A stretch of DNA of 64,000 bases from Altericroceibacterium indicum (lineage in GTDB: Bacteria; Pseudomonadota; Alphaproteobacteria; Sphingomonadales; Sphingomonadaceae), in contig NZ_WTYQ01000002.1 in assembly GCF_009828105.1 (NCBI RefSeq), positions 682,001-746,000 on the forward strand. Reading direction: 5' to 3'. The number at the start of each line of letters is the position of its first letter. Position 1 is the stretch's first letter. The notes beneath the pieces are model-generated. The model made no database searches. It was not told where the DNA came from and saw only the letters and a program-made list of their open reading frames with translations. Below, one piece after another: positions 35,850 through 44,072 of this stretch. A program made the position numbers and the translations under genes.

Positions 35850-37949
35850 ATGGCACCAATGGCAGTGACACATACCGGACTGGACGACCTGCCCGTTGAA
35901 CAGCGGCTGGAAATCATGGCCCGCCGCCTCAATCGCGCACAAAATGCACTGATTGATGCCGAAAGCGTGCTCGATAAAAGAATGCGGGAGCTGGATCTCG
36001 CCAATCGGGAATTGCAGCGCCGTGAAGAAGATCTCGCTCAACGCCTGACCATTGAAAACGCCAAACTGCTTTACGCACAACGCACGGCCGGAATGGCTAC
36101 AATTCACTGGCAAAGTGGGGAAAGCTACTCTTCCTCGGATGAGTTGGTGTGGCTGCTCGGTATCGACCCTGAAAAGGATGTCACTGTAGAATCCGGCGTA
36201 AGCGTGCTCCATCCGCTCGACAAAGCACGAGTGTTCAAAGCCTATTATGCATTCATGCATGACCTACCGGCCAGCATATCTCATGAGTTTGACCATCGTA
36301 TTATTCACCCCGGGCGGGGAATACGGTGGCTTCGCTGGTCCTTACGGCGAGAGCTGGACGAGGATGGCTCTCTTCAAAGCATCTATGGCAGTGTCCGTGA
36401 CATTACCAATAGCCGGAAAGCTGAACGTCAGGTCAAAGCGCTGCAGCTTCGGGCAGAGCGCCGCGTGCGGGAACTCAACCGCACAACCAGGCAGTTGGAA
36501 ATCGCCAAGAGTCAGGCGGAAGAAGCGCTTCAGGCACGCGACCGTTTCCTGTCCGCTGTCGGTCATCATTTGCGTACACCTCTCGCTTCACTCACCGGCT
36601 CTCTCGAAGTTCTGGCCATTGATGCGCATACACAGGAGGAGAAGCGGCGGATTGACGTAGCCTCTCGCTCCGCCGGACAGTTGTCCGCCATGATCGGCGA
36701 ATTGCTGGAGGAAGCGGAAGGGACAAGGCCAGCCATCACGCTTCACCCTATTGCAATCAATGCACATAACGCCTTGCGCGAAACACAGCGCTATTGGCAG
36801 GAACTCCACCCGACTGCTGATAACCTGTCACTCACGATCAGCCCGACCGTGCCTGAAGGGATCATGGCTGACCCCGAGAACTTACGCGAATTGTCTGACT
36901 GCCTGATCGGCTCCGCCCTGGACAGTGGGTCACATGTAACGGTTCTGGCCGATTGGGACGAGGGTTTGGCCATCTCCATCACAGTGCAGGATCAAGGCCA
37001 ATGGGCCAACCTCGCGAAAAGCAAAAAAGCCAGCATCGGTGATCCAGCGATGCGGTTCGCCAAACGATTAACGGAACGCATGGATGGCTCCATCACGATC
37101 AAAGAGCCGGGTATCTTACATCTCCATCTGCCTTTGCTGGAAGCACCGCTGACAGGCCAAAACGGCAGAAAAAGTGATCACTTGCGAATGCCTTCGGGGC
37201 GAATTCCAATCATCCTTCTGGCTGAGGATACACCGACCAATCGCTATGTTATCAGCAGTCAGGTTGAAAGCCTTGGTTGCCATATTGAAACGGTCGAAAA
37301 TGGAGCCTTGGCGGTGGAACGGCTCAAGGAGAAGTCCTTTGATGCCGTGCTGATGGATGTCATGATGCCCGTCATGGATGGTGAAACTGCCACGCGCACC
37401 ATTCGCGAATTAGATGGCCCGCCCGCTCATGTTCCAATCATCGGGATCACCGCGCATAGCCTTCATGCCGAGCGCGAGCGTTTGCTGGCTGCTGGAATGA
37501 CCGCCTGCCTCAGCAAACCAGTCCGCCGTGACGCTTTGCGTTTTGCGCTGGAGGAAGTGCTGCAGAATGCACCGGACATCGCAGCAGAAGCTCCAGTCAG
37601 TGTACTGGACAAAGATGCCTTCTGCCAGGCCTTCACTGCCCTTCCGGCCAGCTATCGCAGCAAGCTTCTGGATGCTGTGTGCGATGACCTTACGACTTAT
37701 GGGAAAGAGCTGAGCGATGCTGTGGAGGCAAAAGACCATGAAGCCGTGCGCCACTGTGCCCATAGTTTGAAAGGCGTCGCGCTCAACATTGGTGCCGAGG
37801 GGCTGCTCGATTGCCTTGAATTGTTCAGGAAGCAGGAAATTGCTCTGGCCACATCCTTCCAGCCACAATTGAAAAAAATGATCGCCGCGACCGTTACGGC
37901 CTGCGGCGATCTGTTTGAACAGCATATTGCCGAACACCCTGCTGCTTGA
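35850..37949 (+). CDS. Hybrid kinase-like protein: coiled coil, PAS, HisKA, degenerate ATPase, receiver, HPt
   Basis: This 699-residue cytosolic protein has, in order, a coiled coil (about 15-75), a PAS-like domain (80-188), a coiled linker, HisKA with candidate His239 in VGHHLRTPLASL, a HATPase-like region (300-430), a receiver (452-570; Asp503 in MDVMMPVMDG) and an HPt domain (590-690; His638 in HSLKGVALNIG). The ATPase region is damaged: N box SDCLIGSALDSG lacks both Asn, G1 reads DQGQW and G2 reads GDPAM. Receiver and HPt residues are intact, suggesting a phosphotransfer hub fed by another kinase. It follows the pseudo-kinase and converges with the polysaccharide initiation gene (7-base gap). 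ATG 35859 is an alternative start. Confidence 0.85.
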   Translation: MAPMAVTHTGLDDLPVEQRLEIMARRLNRAQNALIDAESVLDKRMRELDLANRELQRREEDLAQRLTIENAKLLYAQRTAGMATIHWQSGESYSSSDELVWLLGIDPEKDVTVESGVSVLHPLDKARVFKAYYAFMHDLPASISHEFDHRIIHPGRGIRWLRWSLRRELDEDGSLQSIYGSVRDITNSRKAERQVKALQLRAERRVRELNRTTRQLEIAKSQAEEALQARDRFLSAVGHHLRTPLASLTGSLEVLAIDAHTQEEKRRIDVASRSAGQLSAMIGELLEEAEGTRPAITLHPIAINAHNALRETQRYWQELHPTADNLSLTISPTVPEGIMADPENLRELSDCLIGSALDSGSHVTVLADWDEGLAISITVQDQGQWANLAKSKKASIGDPAMRFAKRLTERMDGSITIKEPGILHLHLPLLEAPLTGQNGRKSDHLRMPSGRIPIILLAEDTPTNRYVISSQVESLGCHIETVENGALAVERLKEKSFDAVLMDVMMPVMDGETATRTIRELDGPPAHVPIIGITAHSLHAERERLLAAGMTACLSKPVRRDALRFALEEVLQNAPDIAAEAPVSVLDKDAFCQAFTALPASYRSKLLDAVCDDLTTYGKELSDAVEAKDHEAVRHCAHSLKGVALNIGAEGLLDCLELFRKQEIALATSFQPQLKKMIAATVTACGDLFEQHIAEHPAA

Positions 37950-37955
37950 ATTCAC

Positions 37956-39389
37956 TCAATAGGCCCCCCGTCCCGAAACCACTGCGGGAAGCGTCCGGGC
38001 AAGCAGGCTGAGATCAGTCAACAAACTGCGCTGCTGCAGATAATCCCGGTCCATCATAACCTGGCGCTCAAAAGGGATCTCCGCACGGCCACTGACTTGC
38101 CAGATGCAGGTGATGCCCGGTTTGCCAGCGAGGCGCTCCCATTCAGTTCCGCGATATTTCTCCGCTTCGCACGGAAGGGCAGGACGTGGACCAACGAGAG
38201 ACATTTCCCCCTTCAGAACGTTGAACAGTTGAGGCAGTTCATCGAGCGATAGCCGACGAATAAACTGGCCAACCTGTGTAACGCGCGGATCGCGCTTCAT
38301 TTTGAAGCAAGTGCCATCTCTTTCAGATTGGGACAGCAAGGCAGCACGCTGTGTTTCCGCATCGCATTTCATCGAACGAAACTTCACCATCTGGAAATTG
38401 CGGCCACGTTCACCAACCCGAACCTGACGGAAGAATACCGGGCCCTTGTCCTCAAGCTTGATTGCCAGCGCAATGGCGCAGAAAATCGGCAGCAGAGCAA
38501 CAAGCGCCAGGGCCGTCAAAGTGACGTCGAGCGCCCGTTTGATACCCAGAGAAATTTTCTCCACATATCCGCGAACCCGAGCAGCTTCGAAAGCAGCATG
38601 GGCAAGGAAGATAGCATTCCCGACCAGATAGCGGTTGGCTAAGCGGCGTGGTTCCATGGCGAGGCGCCATGCCCACTCACAACCCACTTTACGAACCAAG
38701 GCAGGGGCCCGTGCGATCCGTCCGGAATAATAGTCAAACAAGCCACCAACCCCCAGAACAATGGATGCGTTGAGGCGTTCACGATTGCGGGCAATCCACT
38801 TTTCCTGCAGCGGAACGCCAAAGCCGACGAACACGATATCAGCGCCAGATGCGTTGATCTCTGCAATCACCTCCGCTTCATGTTCCGGTTTGAAATAGCC
38901 ATGCATCGTGCCGCCAACCTGAAGCCCAGGGTAGCGATCCTGCATTGTGGAGGCAGCGTCACGGGCAACACCCGGAGCACCTCCCAAAAGATAAATCGCA
39001 TGGCCGCTGCGAGTTGCAGAAGCGCAGATTTCGGGGAAGAGGTCGGTCCCATTGAGATTGTCACCCATGGCAACATTGCTCAATTTCGCAGCGATCCTCA
39101 TGCCACTTCCATCAGGGAGCAGCAGATCACTTTCATCTAGCGCGCGCTGATAATCTTGATCGCGATACAGCGTGTTGATGCAATGGGCGTTAATGAAGTT
39201 GATCGTCGTGCGCACCCCAAAGGCAGCGCGGCGAATGATCTCATCAGCCATTTGCGTACGCTTCGCGTGAATGAGGGGCAAACCGAACAGGTTTTCCCGA
39301 CGGAGCGTCAGATGGCTGCGCTGCGTAACCAGGTTTAGTGCTTGTTCTCCATTAAGAACGACACCTTTTTCAAGAGACATGGCTTTCAT
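37956..39389 (-). CDS. Fused WecG/TagA/CpsF glycosyltransferase and polyprenyl-phosphate phosphoglycosyltransferase
   Basis: The ATG at 39389, seven bases after GGAGAG, gives 477 residues. Residues about 35-235 form a GT26 domain (FINAHCINTLYRD, LLPDGSGMRIA, IVFVGFGVPLQEKWIARNR). After one membrane helix (about 280-300) comes a monotopic phosphoglycosyltransferase domain: GPVFFRQVRVGERG, FKMKRDPRVTQVGQFIRRLSLDELPQL, GEMSLVGPRP, GITCIWQVSGR. The second domain would load the first sugar phosphate onto undecaprenyl phosphate and the first would add the next sugar. It starts the assembly pathway of this locus and is preceded by a sigma-54 promoter match. Confidence 0.88.
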   Translation of the reverse strand: MKAMSLEKGVVLNGEQALNLVTQRSHLTLRRENLFGLPLIHAKRTQMADEIIRRAAFGVRTTINFINAHCINTLYRDQDYQRALDESDLLLPDGSGMRIAAKLSNVAMGDNLNGTDLFPEICASATRSGHAIYLLGGAPGVARDAASTMQDRYPGLQVGGTMHGYFKPEHEAEVIAEINASGADIVFVGFGVPLQEKWIARNRERLNASIVLGVGGLFDYYSGRIARAPALVRKVGCEWAWRLAMEPRRLANRYLVGNAIFLAHAAFEAARVRGYVEKISLGIKRALDVTLTALALVALLPIFCAIALAIKLEDKGPVFFRQVRVGERGRNFQMVKFRSMKCDAETQRAALLSQSERDGTCFKMKRDPRVTQVGQFIRRLSLDELPQLFNVLKGEMSLVGPRPALPCEAEKYRGTEWERLAGKPGITCIWQVSGRAEIPFERQVMMDRDYLQQRSLLTDLSLLARTLPAVVSGRGAY

Positions 39390-39424
39390 TGGGACTCTCC
39401 ATCGAATGTTGTGAGAGCCCATGG

Positions 39425-39439
39425 GCAAGCATCGTGCCG
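39425..39439 (-). promoter_or_regulatory. Sigma-54 promoter match for the GT26/phosphoglycosyltransferase gene
   Basis: Minus strand reads CGGCACGATGCTTGC: GG at -24 and GC at -12 with correct spacing. It differs from TGGCACG-N4-TTGC only at the first base. The expected start site is near 39413, giving a short leader before 39389. Confidence 0.75.
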
Positions 39440-39483
39440 TTTTTATTTTATTCTATATTTTCAATATCTTAAGTGATTTCTCT

Positions 39484-39567
39484 GCAGTTTGCAAAAATCG
39501 ACAAATTTAATTTTCGCATTTTGCATTGGAAATATTCGCATTTCGCAAAATGCATGATGCAATTTGC
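39484..39567. promoter_or_regulatory. Cluster of GCATTTTGC-type activator sites
   Basis: Within this AT-rich divergent region are an exact GCATTTTGC (39516-39524) and its exact reverse complement GCAAAATGC (39545-39553). Variants lie at 39484-39492, 39538-39546 and 39559-39567. All share GCA-N3-TGC or GCA-N3-CGC. They lie 45-150 bases from both flanking -24/-12 elements, the usual range for sigma-54 activator sites. Confidence 0.65.
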
Positions 39568-39633
39568 ATCGATCATCCTTCACATCACATTGGACAATTA
39601 TCTTTTTCTATATTTTTCAGTGTTTTATATAAT

Positions 39634-39649
39634 TGGCACGGGTCTTGAA
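39634..39649 (+). promoter_or_regulatory. Sigma-54 promoter match for the flippase/glycosyltransferase operon
   Basis: TGGCACGGGTCTTGAA has a perfect -24 box (TGGCACG) and TTGA in place of TTGC at -12. The start codon of the first gene is at 39679. Confidence 0.7.
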
Positions 39650-39678
39650 AGAGCGTTGGCAACCAAAGAGGAATTGTC

Positions 39679-40962
39679 ATGCGTTCGTTTCAATCTGCCC
39701 TGATACAGTATCTGCCCGAGCGCGCTCGGCCCGTGCTGTCTGGCCTTGCTGCCTACGGCTCTGCCGAAGCAGCAACGCGGATCGTTCGCATCGGCACGAT
39801 CCTGGTTATTGCCCGCCGCACAGACCCTGCATTGCTCGGCACAGCCGCTGCGGCATTAAGTCTGTTCGAATTGATCCGCGTTCTGACCAATGCCGGTATC
39901 GGCCAGCGCATCATCGCCGCCTGTGATGAAGAATTGGATGCGCTCTGCAACACCGCCTATCGGTTGTTCTGGGGCATCTGCGGAGCGGTCGCCCTGATCC
40001 AGCTTTGTGTTGCTGGTGGGCTCTATTGGCTGACGGATCAGAATGAGGCCGCGGCCATGCTGGCCATGCTTTCAGCGGTCTATATCCTGATGCCGCCGGG
40101 GCTGGTGCAGGTCTTTCTGCTGATGCGCGCAGGCCGTCTCGCAGCGACGGCACGTATCAATGCCACCCAGACGATGTGCGATCATGTTCTGACGCTGAGC
40201 CTTGTTCTGATCTGGCCGAGCGCATGGGCAATCGTTCTGCCCAAATTGCTCACCGCGCCAGTCTGGGCCTTGCTCGCACGCCGTGCCATGCACTGGGCCC
40301 CTGTTCCAGCCGCTGGCTACGCCTCATGGCGCGCCTTCCACGTCTTCGGTTTTGCCATTCTTGGCTCCGAATTGCTGGGTGCTCTGCGGTTGCAGGCGGA
40401 CAAGCTGATCATCGGCTCCATGCTCGGCGTTGAAGCACTCGGCATCTATTATTTCGCCTTCAATGCCGGCCTCGGCATCACCCAATCACTCGTTTCCGCA
40501 TTCGGCACTGTTGTTTTCCCTCAGCTGTGCCGGGCCCGCGACGGTCAGGATCAGGCAAAGCACCTGCGTGAGGCATTCTCCCTCGGCCTCCTGCTGCTTT
40601 GCCCCATCGTCGCGGCGCAGGGGCTGCTGGCTCCACTCTATGTTCCGCTCCTCTTTGGTGAAGAGTGGGTTCCAGCAGCCCCTTACCTTGTTCTGCTGTG
40701 CCTTGCCTCGCTGCCGCTGCTTTGCGCCAGTGCGATCGGTGCAGCCTATCGCGCCCAGTCCCTCCCAGGTCGTGAAACCAGCCTTTCTGCACTTGCCACT
40801 CTGGCTGGCCTGACCGGCCTCAGCGCTGGGGCGACACAATCCATGGCTTTGGCTTGCGCCGGATATTCCGCTGGCCTCGCCCTTGTTCTCATTCCCGCCA
40901 TGCTGCGCCTCATCCTGCAGCGCCCAGCTACCGCCCCTTCAACACAGGAAGCCACGTCATGA
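39679..40962 (+). CDS. Lipid-linked oligosaccharide flippase (Wzx-like)
   Basis: This 427-residue MOP-superfamily protein has about 12 membrane helices. It would move the undecaprenyl-pyrophosphate repeat unit to the periplasmic face. The segment ALRLQADKLIIGSMLGVEALGIYYFAFN, where the basic Lys sits between helices, is typical of the Wzx/polysaccharide transport group. AGAGGAA precedes the ATG at 39679. It is the first of four genes that overlap or nearly touch and end at the terminator at 44019-44049. The last base pairs overlap the next glycosyltransferase start (ATGA). Confidence 0.85.
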   Translation: MRSFQSALIQYLPERARPVLSGLAAYGSAEAATRIVRIGTILVIARRTDPALLGTAAAALSLFELIRVLTNAGIGQRIIAACDEELDALCNTAYRLFWGICGAVALIQLCVAGGLYWLTDQNEAAAMLAMLSAVYILMPPGLVQVFLLMRAGRLAATARINATQTMCDHVLTLSLVLIWPSAWAIVLPKLLTAPVWALLARRAMHWAPVPAAGYASWRAFHVFGFAILGSELLGALRLQADKLIIGSMLGVEALGIYYFAFNAGLGITQSLVSAFGTVVFPQLCRARDGQDQAKHLREAFSLGLLLLCPIVAAQGLLAPLYVPLLFGEEWVPAAPYLVLLCLASLPLLCASAIGAAYRAQSLPGRETSLSALATLAGLTGLSAGATQSMALACAGYSAGLALVLIPAMLRLILQRPATAPSTQEATS

Positions 40963-41888
40963 TTGCTCCACAGTTCTCGATCGTCATGCCCGCTTATAAT
41001 GCAGGCGCTACCATTGAAGCTTCGATTGCCAGCGCACTGGCCCAGACCTTCACTGATTTCGAGCTGATCATTGTTGATGACGGCTCCACCGACGACACTT
41101 TGCTGCGTGCTCTCCAGATGGGCGGACAAGACCTGCGCCTTCGGATCGTCAACCAGCGCAATGCCGGTGTATCGGATGCTCGCAACCTTGGCATTGAAAT
41201 GGCCCGCGGGAAGTTCATCGCCTTTCTTGATGCTGATGATCTGTGGCACCCGGCGAAGCTCGAATGCCACCACACATTTCACAAGGCGAACCCTTCATCG
41301 AGCGCCAGCTTTGCCGGCATTGCCTTTCGCGAAGAGCGCAATGGCCAATTGTGTGATCCGCGTAGCTGGTCCACCGTACCCAAAGCTGCGCTGACCATTG
41401 CCGATGTCCTGGCTGAAAATCCGGTTTGCACCACATCCAACCTGGTCGCTGAAACAGAAACTGTTCGTCAGGTTGGTCCATTCCGTTCTGGCATCAACCA
41501 TGCCGAAGATCAGGAATGGCTCGCCCGCCTGATCGCTTCAGGCCGCGAATTGTGCGGCATTGATAAGGTGCTGGTTGACTATCGCATGAGCGAAAACGGT
41601 CTGTCTGCCAACCTCGGCGCCATGCTCAATGGCTGGCGCGAGCTGGCAGAACTCTATGCCGATGAAATCGATCTCGGCGCGGCCGAAGCTGTCTACTGCC
41701 GCTACCTCACCCGCCGCGCGCTGCGCACAGGCGCACCGGCCCGGACAGTGCTCGGTTTTGCCATCCACGGTATGCGGCTGAACGCTGCGGCCTATCTCGA
41801 TGACATGCGGCGGGGCGGCCTGACGCTCCTCGGAGCAGCCCTCTCCCCTGCCATTCCACGCACCATCCGCCCCCATCTCTTCGCCTGA
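40959..41888 (+). CDS. Family 2 glycosyltransferase
   Basis: The ATG at 40959 overlaps the flippase stop (ATGA) and gives 309 residues. A GT-A fold is shown by FSIVMPAYNAGATIEASIAS, IIVDDGSTDD and the metal-binding FLDADD. QRNAGVSDARNLGIEMARG is the sugar-nucleotide segment and HAEDQEWLARL a likely catalytic-base region. It would add one sugar to the lipid-linked repeat at the cytoplasmic face. It is paralogous to the next gene; both share the string TDFELIIVDDG. Confidence 0.9.
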   Translation: MIAPQFSIVMPAYNAGATIEASIASALAQTFTDFELIIVDDGSTDDTLLRALQMGGQDLRLRIVNQRNAGVSDARNLGIEMARGKFIAFLDADDLWHPAKLECHHTFHKANPSSSASFAGIAFREERNGQLCDPRSWSTVPKAALTIADVLAENPVCTTSNLVAETETVRQVGPFRSGINHAEDQEWLARLIASGRELCGIDKVLVDYRMSENGLSANLGAMLNGWRELAELYADEIDLGAAEAVYCRYLTRRALRTGAPARTVLGFAIHGMRLNAAAYLDDMRRGGLTLLGAALSPAIPRTIRPHLFA

Positions 41889-41911
41889 TTTTGCCTGAAA
41901 GGATATTGGCC

Positions 41912-42901
41912 ATGCACAATCCTGTTTTCTCCGTCATCATGCCGGTCTTCAATGTCGAAGCCTATATTGGTCAGGCTATCGATTCCGTTCTCGCTCAGAG
42001 CTTCACCGATTTCGAACTCATTATCGTCGATGATGGCGGGAATGACCGTTCGATGGAAATCGCCTGCTCCTATGACGATCCGCGCATTCGCATCGTCGCC
42101 CAGGAAAACAGAGGTCTTGCCGGGGCACGCAATACCGGGATCGCCACATCACGCGGCAAATATATCGCTCTGCTTGATTCCGATGATTGCTTCCACCCCG
42201 ACAAATTACGCCTCCACTATATCCATCTGGAAGCCAATCCATCGGTCGGTGTAAGCTATTCCGGCTCGCAGATGATCGATCATTCCGGGGCGGCACTCGC
42301 TGTCGCCATGCGCCCTAAATTGCGCGATATTGACAGCGCCCAGATCCTCTGCCGCAACCCGGTCGGCAATGGCAGCGCCGCTGTTATGCGCCGTTCAGCC
42401 ATCGAACTGACCGCCACACTTGACCCTTCCGAACCATCGCGCCGGTGCTGGTTCGATGAAAGCTTCCGCCAGTCCGAAGATATTGAATTCTGGGTTCGCC
42501 TCTCTGCCAAGCATGGTGTCAAATTCGAAGGCATCGAAGGGCTGCTGACCCAATATCGGATCATCGCCGGTGCATTGTCTGCCAACATCGTGAAGCAATA
42601 TCTCAGTTGGAACCGGATGCTGCGCAAAACCGAAACCTATGCGCCGGAGCTGGTCGCCAAACATGGTATTCCAGCCCGAGCCTATCAATTGCGCTATCTG
42701 GCCCGGCGAGCGGTTCAGCTTGGTGATGCACGCTTTTCGCGCTCCCTGCTCGGTGAAGCACTGGCCTTGTCTCCAAAAATGGCTTTCGCTGAACCTGTCA
42801 AAACCGGCCTGACGAGTGGCGCGGTTCTTGCAGCCAGTCTGCTTGGCGCCGAACGTTTCAGCAAATTGGCCGCCCCCTATCTCAAAGGAGCTATCTCATG
42901 A
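41912..42901 (+). CDS. Family 2 glycosyltransferase (paralogue of the preceding gene)
   Basis: The ATG at 41912 follows AAAGGA at good spacing and gives 329 residues; an upstream TTG at 41891 is less likely. Motifs are FSVIMPVFNVEAYIGQAID, IIVDDGGNDR, the DxD-like LLDSDDCFHPDK and QSEDIEFWVRL. It is probably a tandem-duplication relative of the upstream enzyme, with a different sugar specificity. It overlaps the next gene by 4 bases (ATGA). Confidence 0.9.
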   Translation: MHNPVFSVIMPVFNVEAYIGQAIDSVLAQSFTDFELIIVDDGGNDRSMEIACSYDDPRIRIVAQENRGLAGARNTGIATSRGKYIALLDSDDCFHPDKLRLHYIHLEANPSVGVSYSGSQMIDHSGAALAVAMRPKLRDIDSAQILCRNPVGNGSAAVMRRSAIELTATLDPSEPSRRCWFDESFRQSEDIEFWVRLSAKHGVKFEGIEGLLTQYRIIAGALSANIVKQYLSWNRMLRKTETYAPELVAKHGIPARAYQLRYLARRAVQLGDARFSRSLLGEALALSPKMAFAEPVKTGLTSGAVLAASLLGAERFSKLAAPYLKGAIS

Positions 42902-43941
42902 TCCGCGCAATCCATCTGCTCGACGACTTTGCCATGGGTGGCGTCACACGTAGCATGTTACTCCATCGCCGGCCTGAACTGGCATCACTTGCCCAATCGG
43001 ATGTCATTCCGATCAAGCAGGGTACGAAAATCGCACCACGTTTTGATGCAGAGCTGATCATCACCCATTTCCCGCCTTCCTGGTCACGGATACCGTTCCT
43101 CATCAGCCTGCGCCTGCGCAATCCGACTGCTCGGCTCGTCCATGTCGAACATTCCTATACGCGCAGTTTTGAAGAGCATTGTGTGTCTTCCAACGGGCGC
43201 TTTCGGATCATGCTGGAAATGACATTGGCGATCTTTAACGAAGTGATCTGCGTCTCTCATGCGCAAGCAGAATGGCTCCGTCAGGCAGCAACCTTGCCCT
43301 ATGCCAAGGTTTCCGTCATCCACCCATGGTCCAGCCGTCCCGGCTTGCTCGACGTTCCGGACCTGGAACACCGTACAAGCGGTAAACAGCTTCGCCTTGC
43401 GGCCTATGGTCGCTTCGCCCGCCCCAAGAACTTTATCGCTCTGATCCATGCGATCAGCCGCTTTGCCCCTGATGAGATTGAGCTACACCTTGGTGGAACA
43501 GGGCCAGATGAAGCTGCAATGCGTGCTGCTGCCACAGGTAACTCACATATCCATTTCCACGGTATGATCGAGGATGTGCCGGCCTTTTTGACCGAGTGTG
43601 ATGCACTCATCGTTCCTTCCGAATGGGAGGCGTTTGGGCAAGTCGCCATGGAAGCGCGCATGGCCGGACGCCCGATTCTGGTGGCGGATGTTGATGGTCT
43701 GCCAGAACAGGTTAACCCATTCTGCCCCGCCGGCGCTGTGGCACCCCTTGGCACAGCAGACGAAATTGAACGCGCTGTTCGCCATTTCATGCGCCTGCCA
43801 CTGGTTGATCTCGGTCATCGTGGCCGGATTGCCACCCGCTCCTTTGAGCGTGAGGTCGTTAAAGGCTGGAGCGATCTCTACCGCCGTGCCGCAAATTGCG
43901 CCGCGCAAATGGAAAATTCCGACCTTCCCCGGGCGGCATAA
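42898..43941 (+). CDS. Family 4 (GT-B) glycosyltransferase
   Basis: This 347-residue retaining glycosyltransferase has a GT-B fold. The N-terminal half includes IHLLDDFAMGGVTRSML and CVSHAQAEWL. The C-terminal GT4 domain contains GTGPDEAAMRAAA, HFHGMIEDVPAFLTECDALIVPS and EAFGQVAMEARMAGRPILV, the nucleotide-sugar binding E-x7-E region. It is the last gene of the operon and is followed by a strong terminator. The donor sugar cannot be read. Confidence 0.9.
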   Translation: MIRAIHLLDDFAMGGVTRSMLLHRRPELASLAQSDVIPIKQGTKIAPRFDAELIITHFPPSWSRIPFLISLRLRNPTARLVHVEHSYTRSFEEHCVSSNGRFRIMLEMTLAIFNEVICVSHAQAEWLRQAATLPYAKVSVIHPWSSRPGLLDVPDLEHRTSGKQLRLAAYGRFARPKNFIALIHAISRFAPDEIELHLGGTGPDEAAMRAAATGNSHIHFHGMIEDVPAFLTECDALIVPSEWEAFGQVAMEARMAGRPILVADVDGLPEQVNPFCPAGAVAPLGTADEIERAVRHFMRLPLVDLGHRGRIATRSFEREVVKGWSDLYRRAANCAAQMENSDLPRAA

Positions 43942-44018
43942 AAACCTCCAACAAAGCCAACCGGGAAGAGCCGAAGGGCCGCTAACTGCACGATAAGAGC
44001 CCTATGGGTCGCCACCTT

Positions 44019-44049
44019 GAAGCCCGCTGAAAAGCGGGCTTCCTTTTTA
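44019..44049 (+). terminator. Rho-independent terminator of the glycosyltransferase operon
   Basis: Perfect 10-base stem GAAGCCCGCT/AGCGGGCTTC with GAAA tetraloop followed by CTTTTT. Confidence 0.95.
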
Positions 44050-44072
44050 TGTGCTGTCAGGCCGGGATGAGA

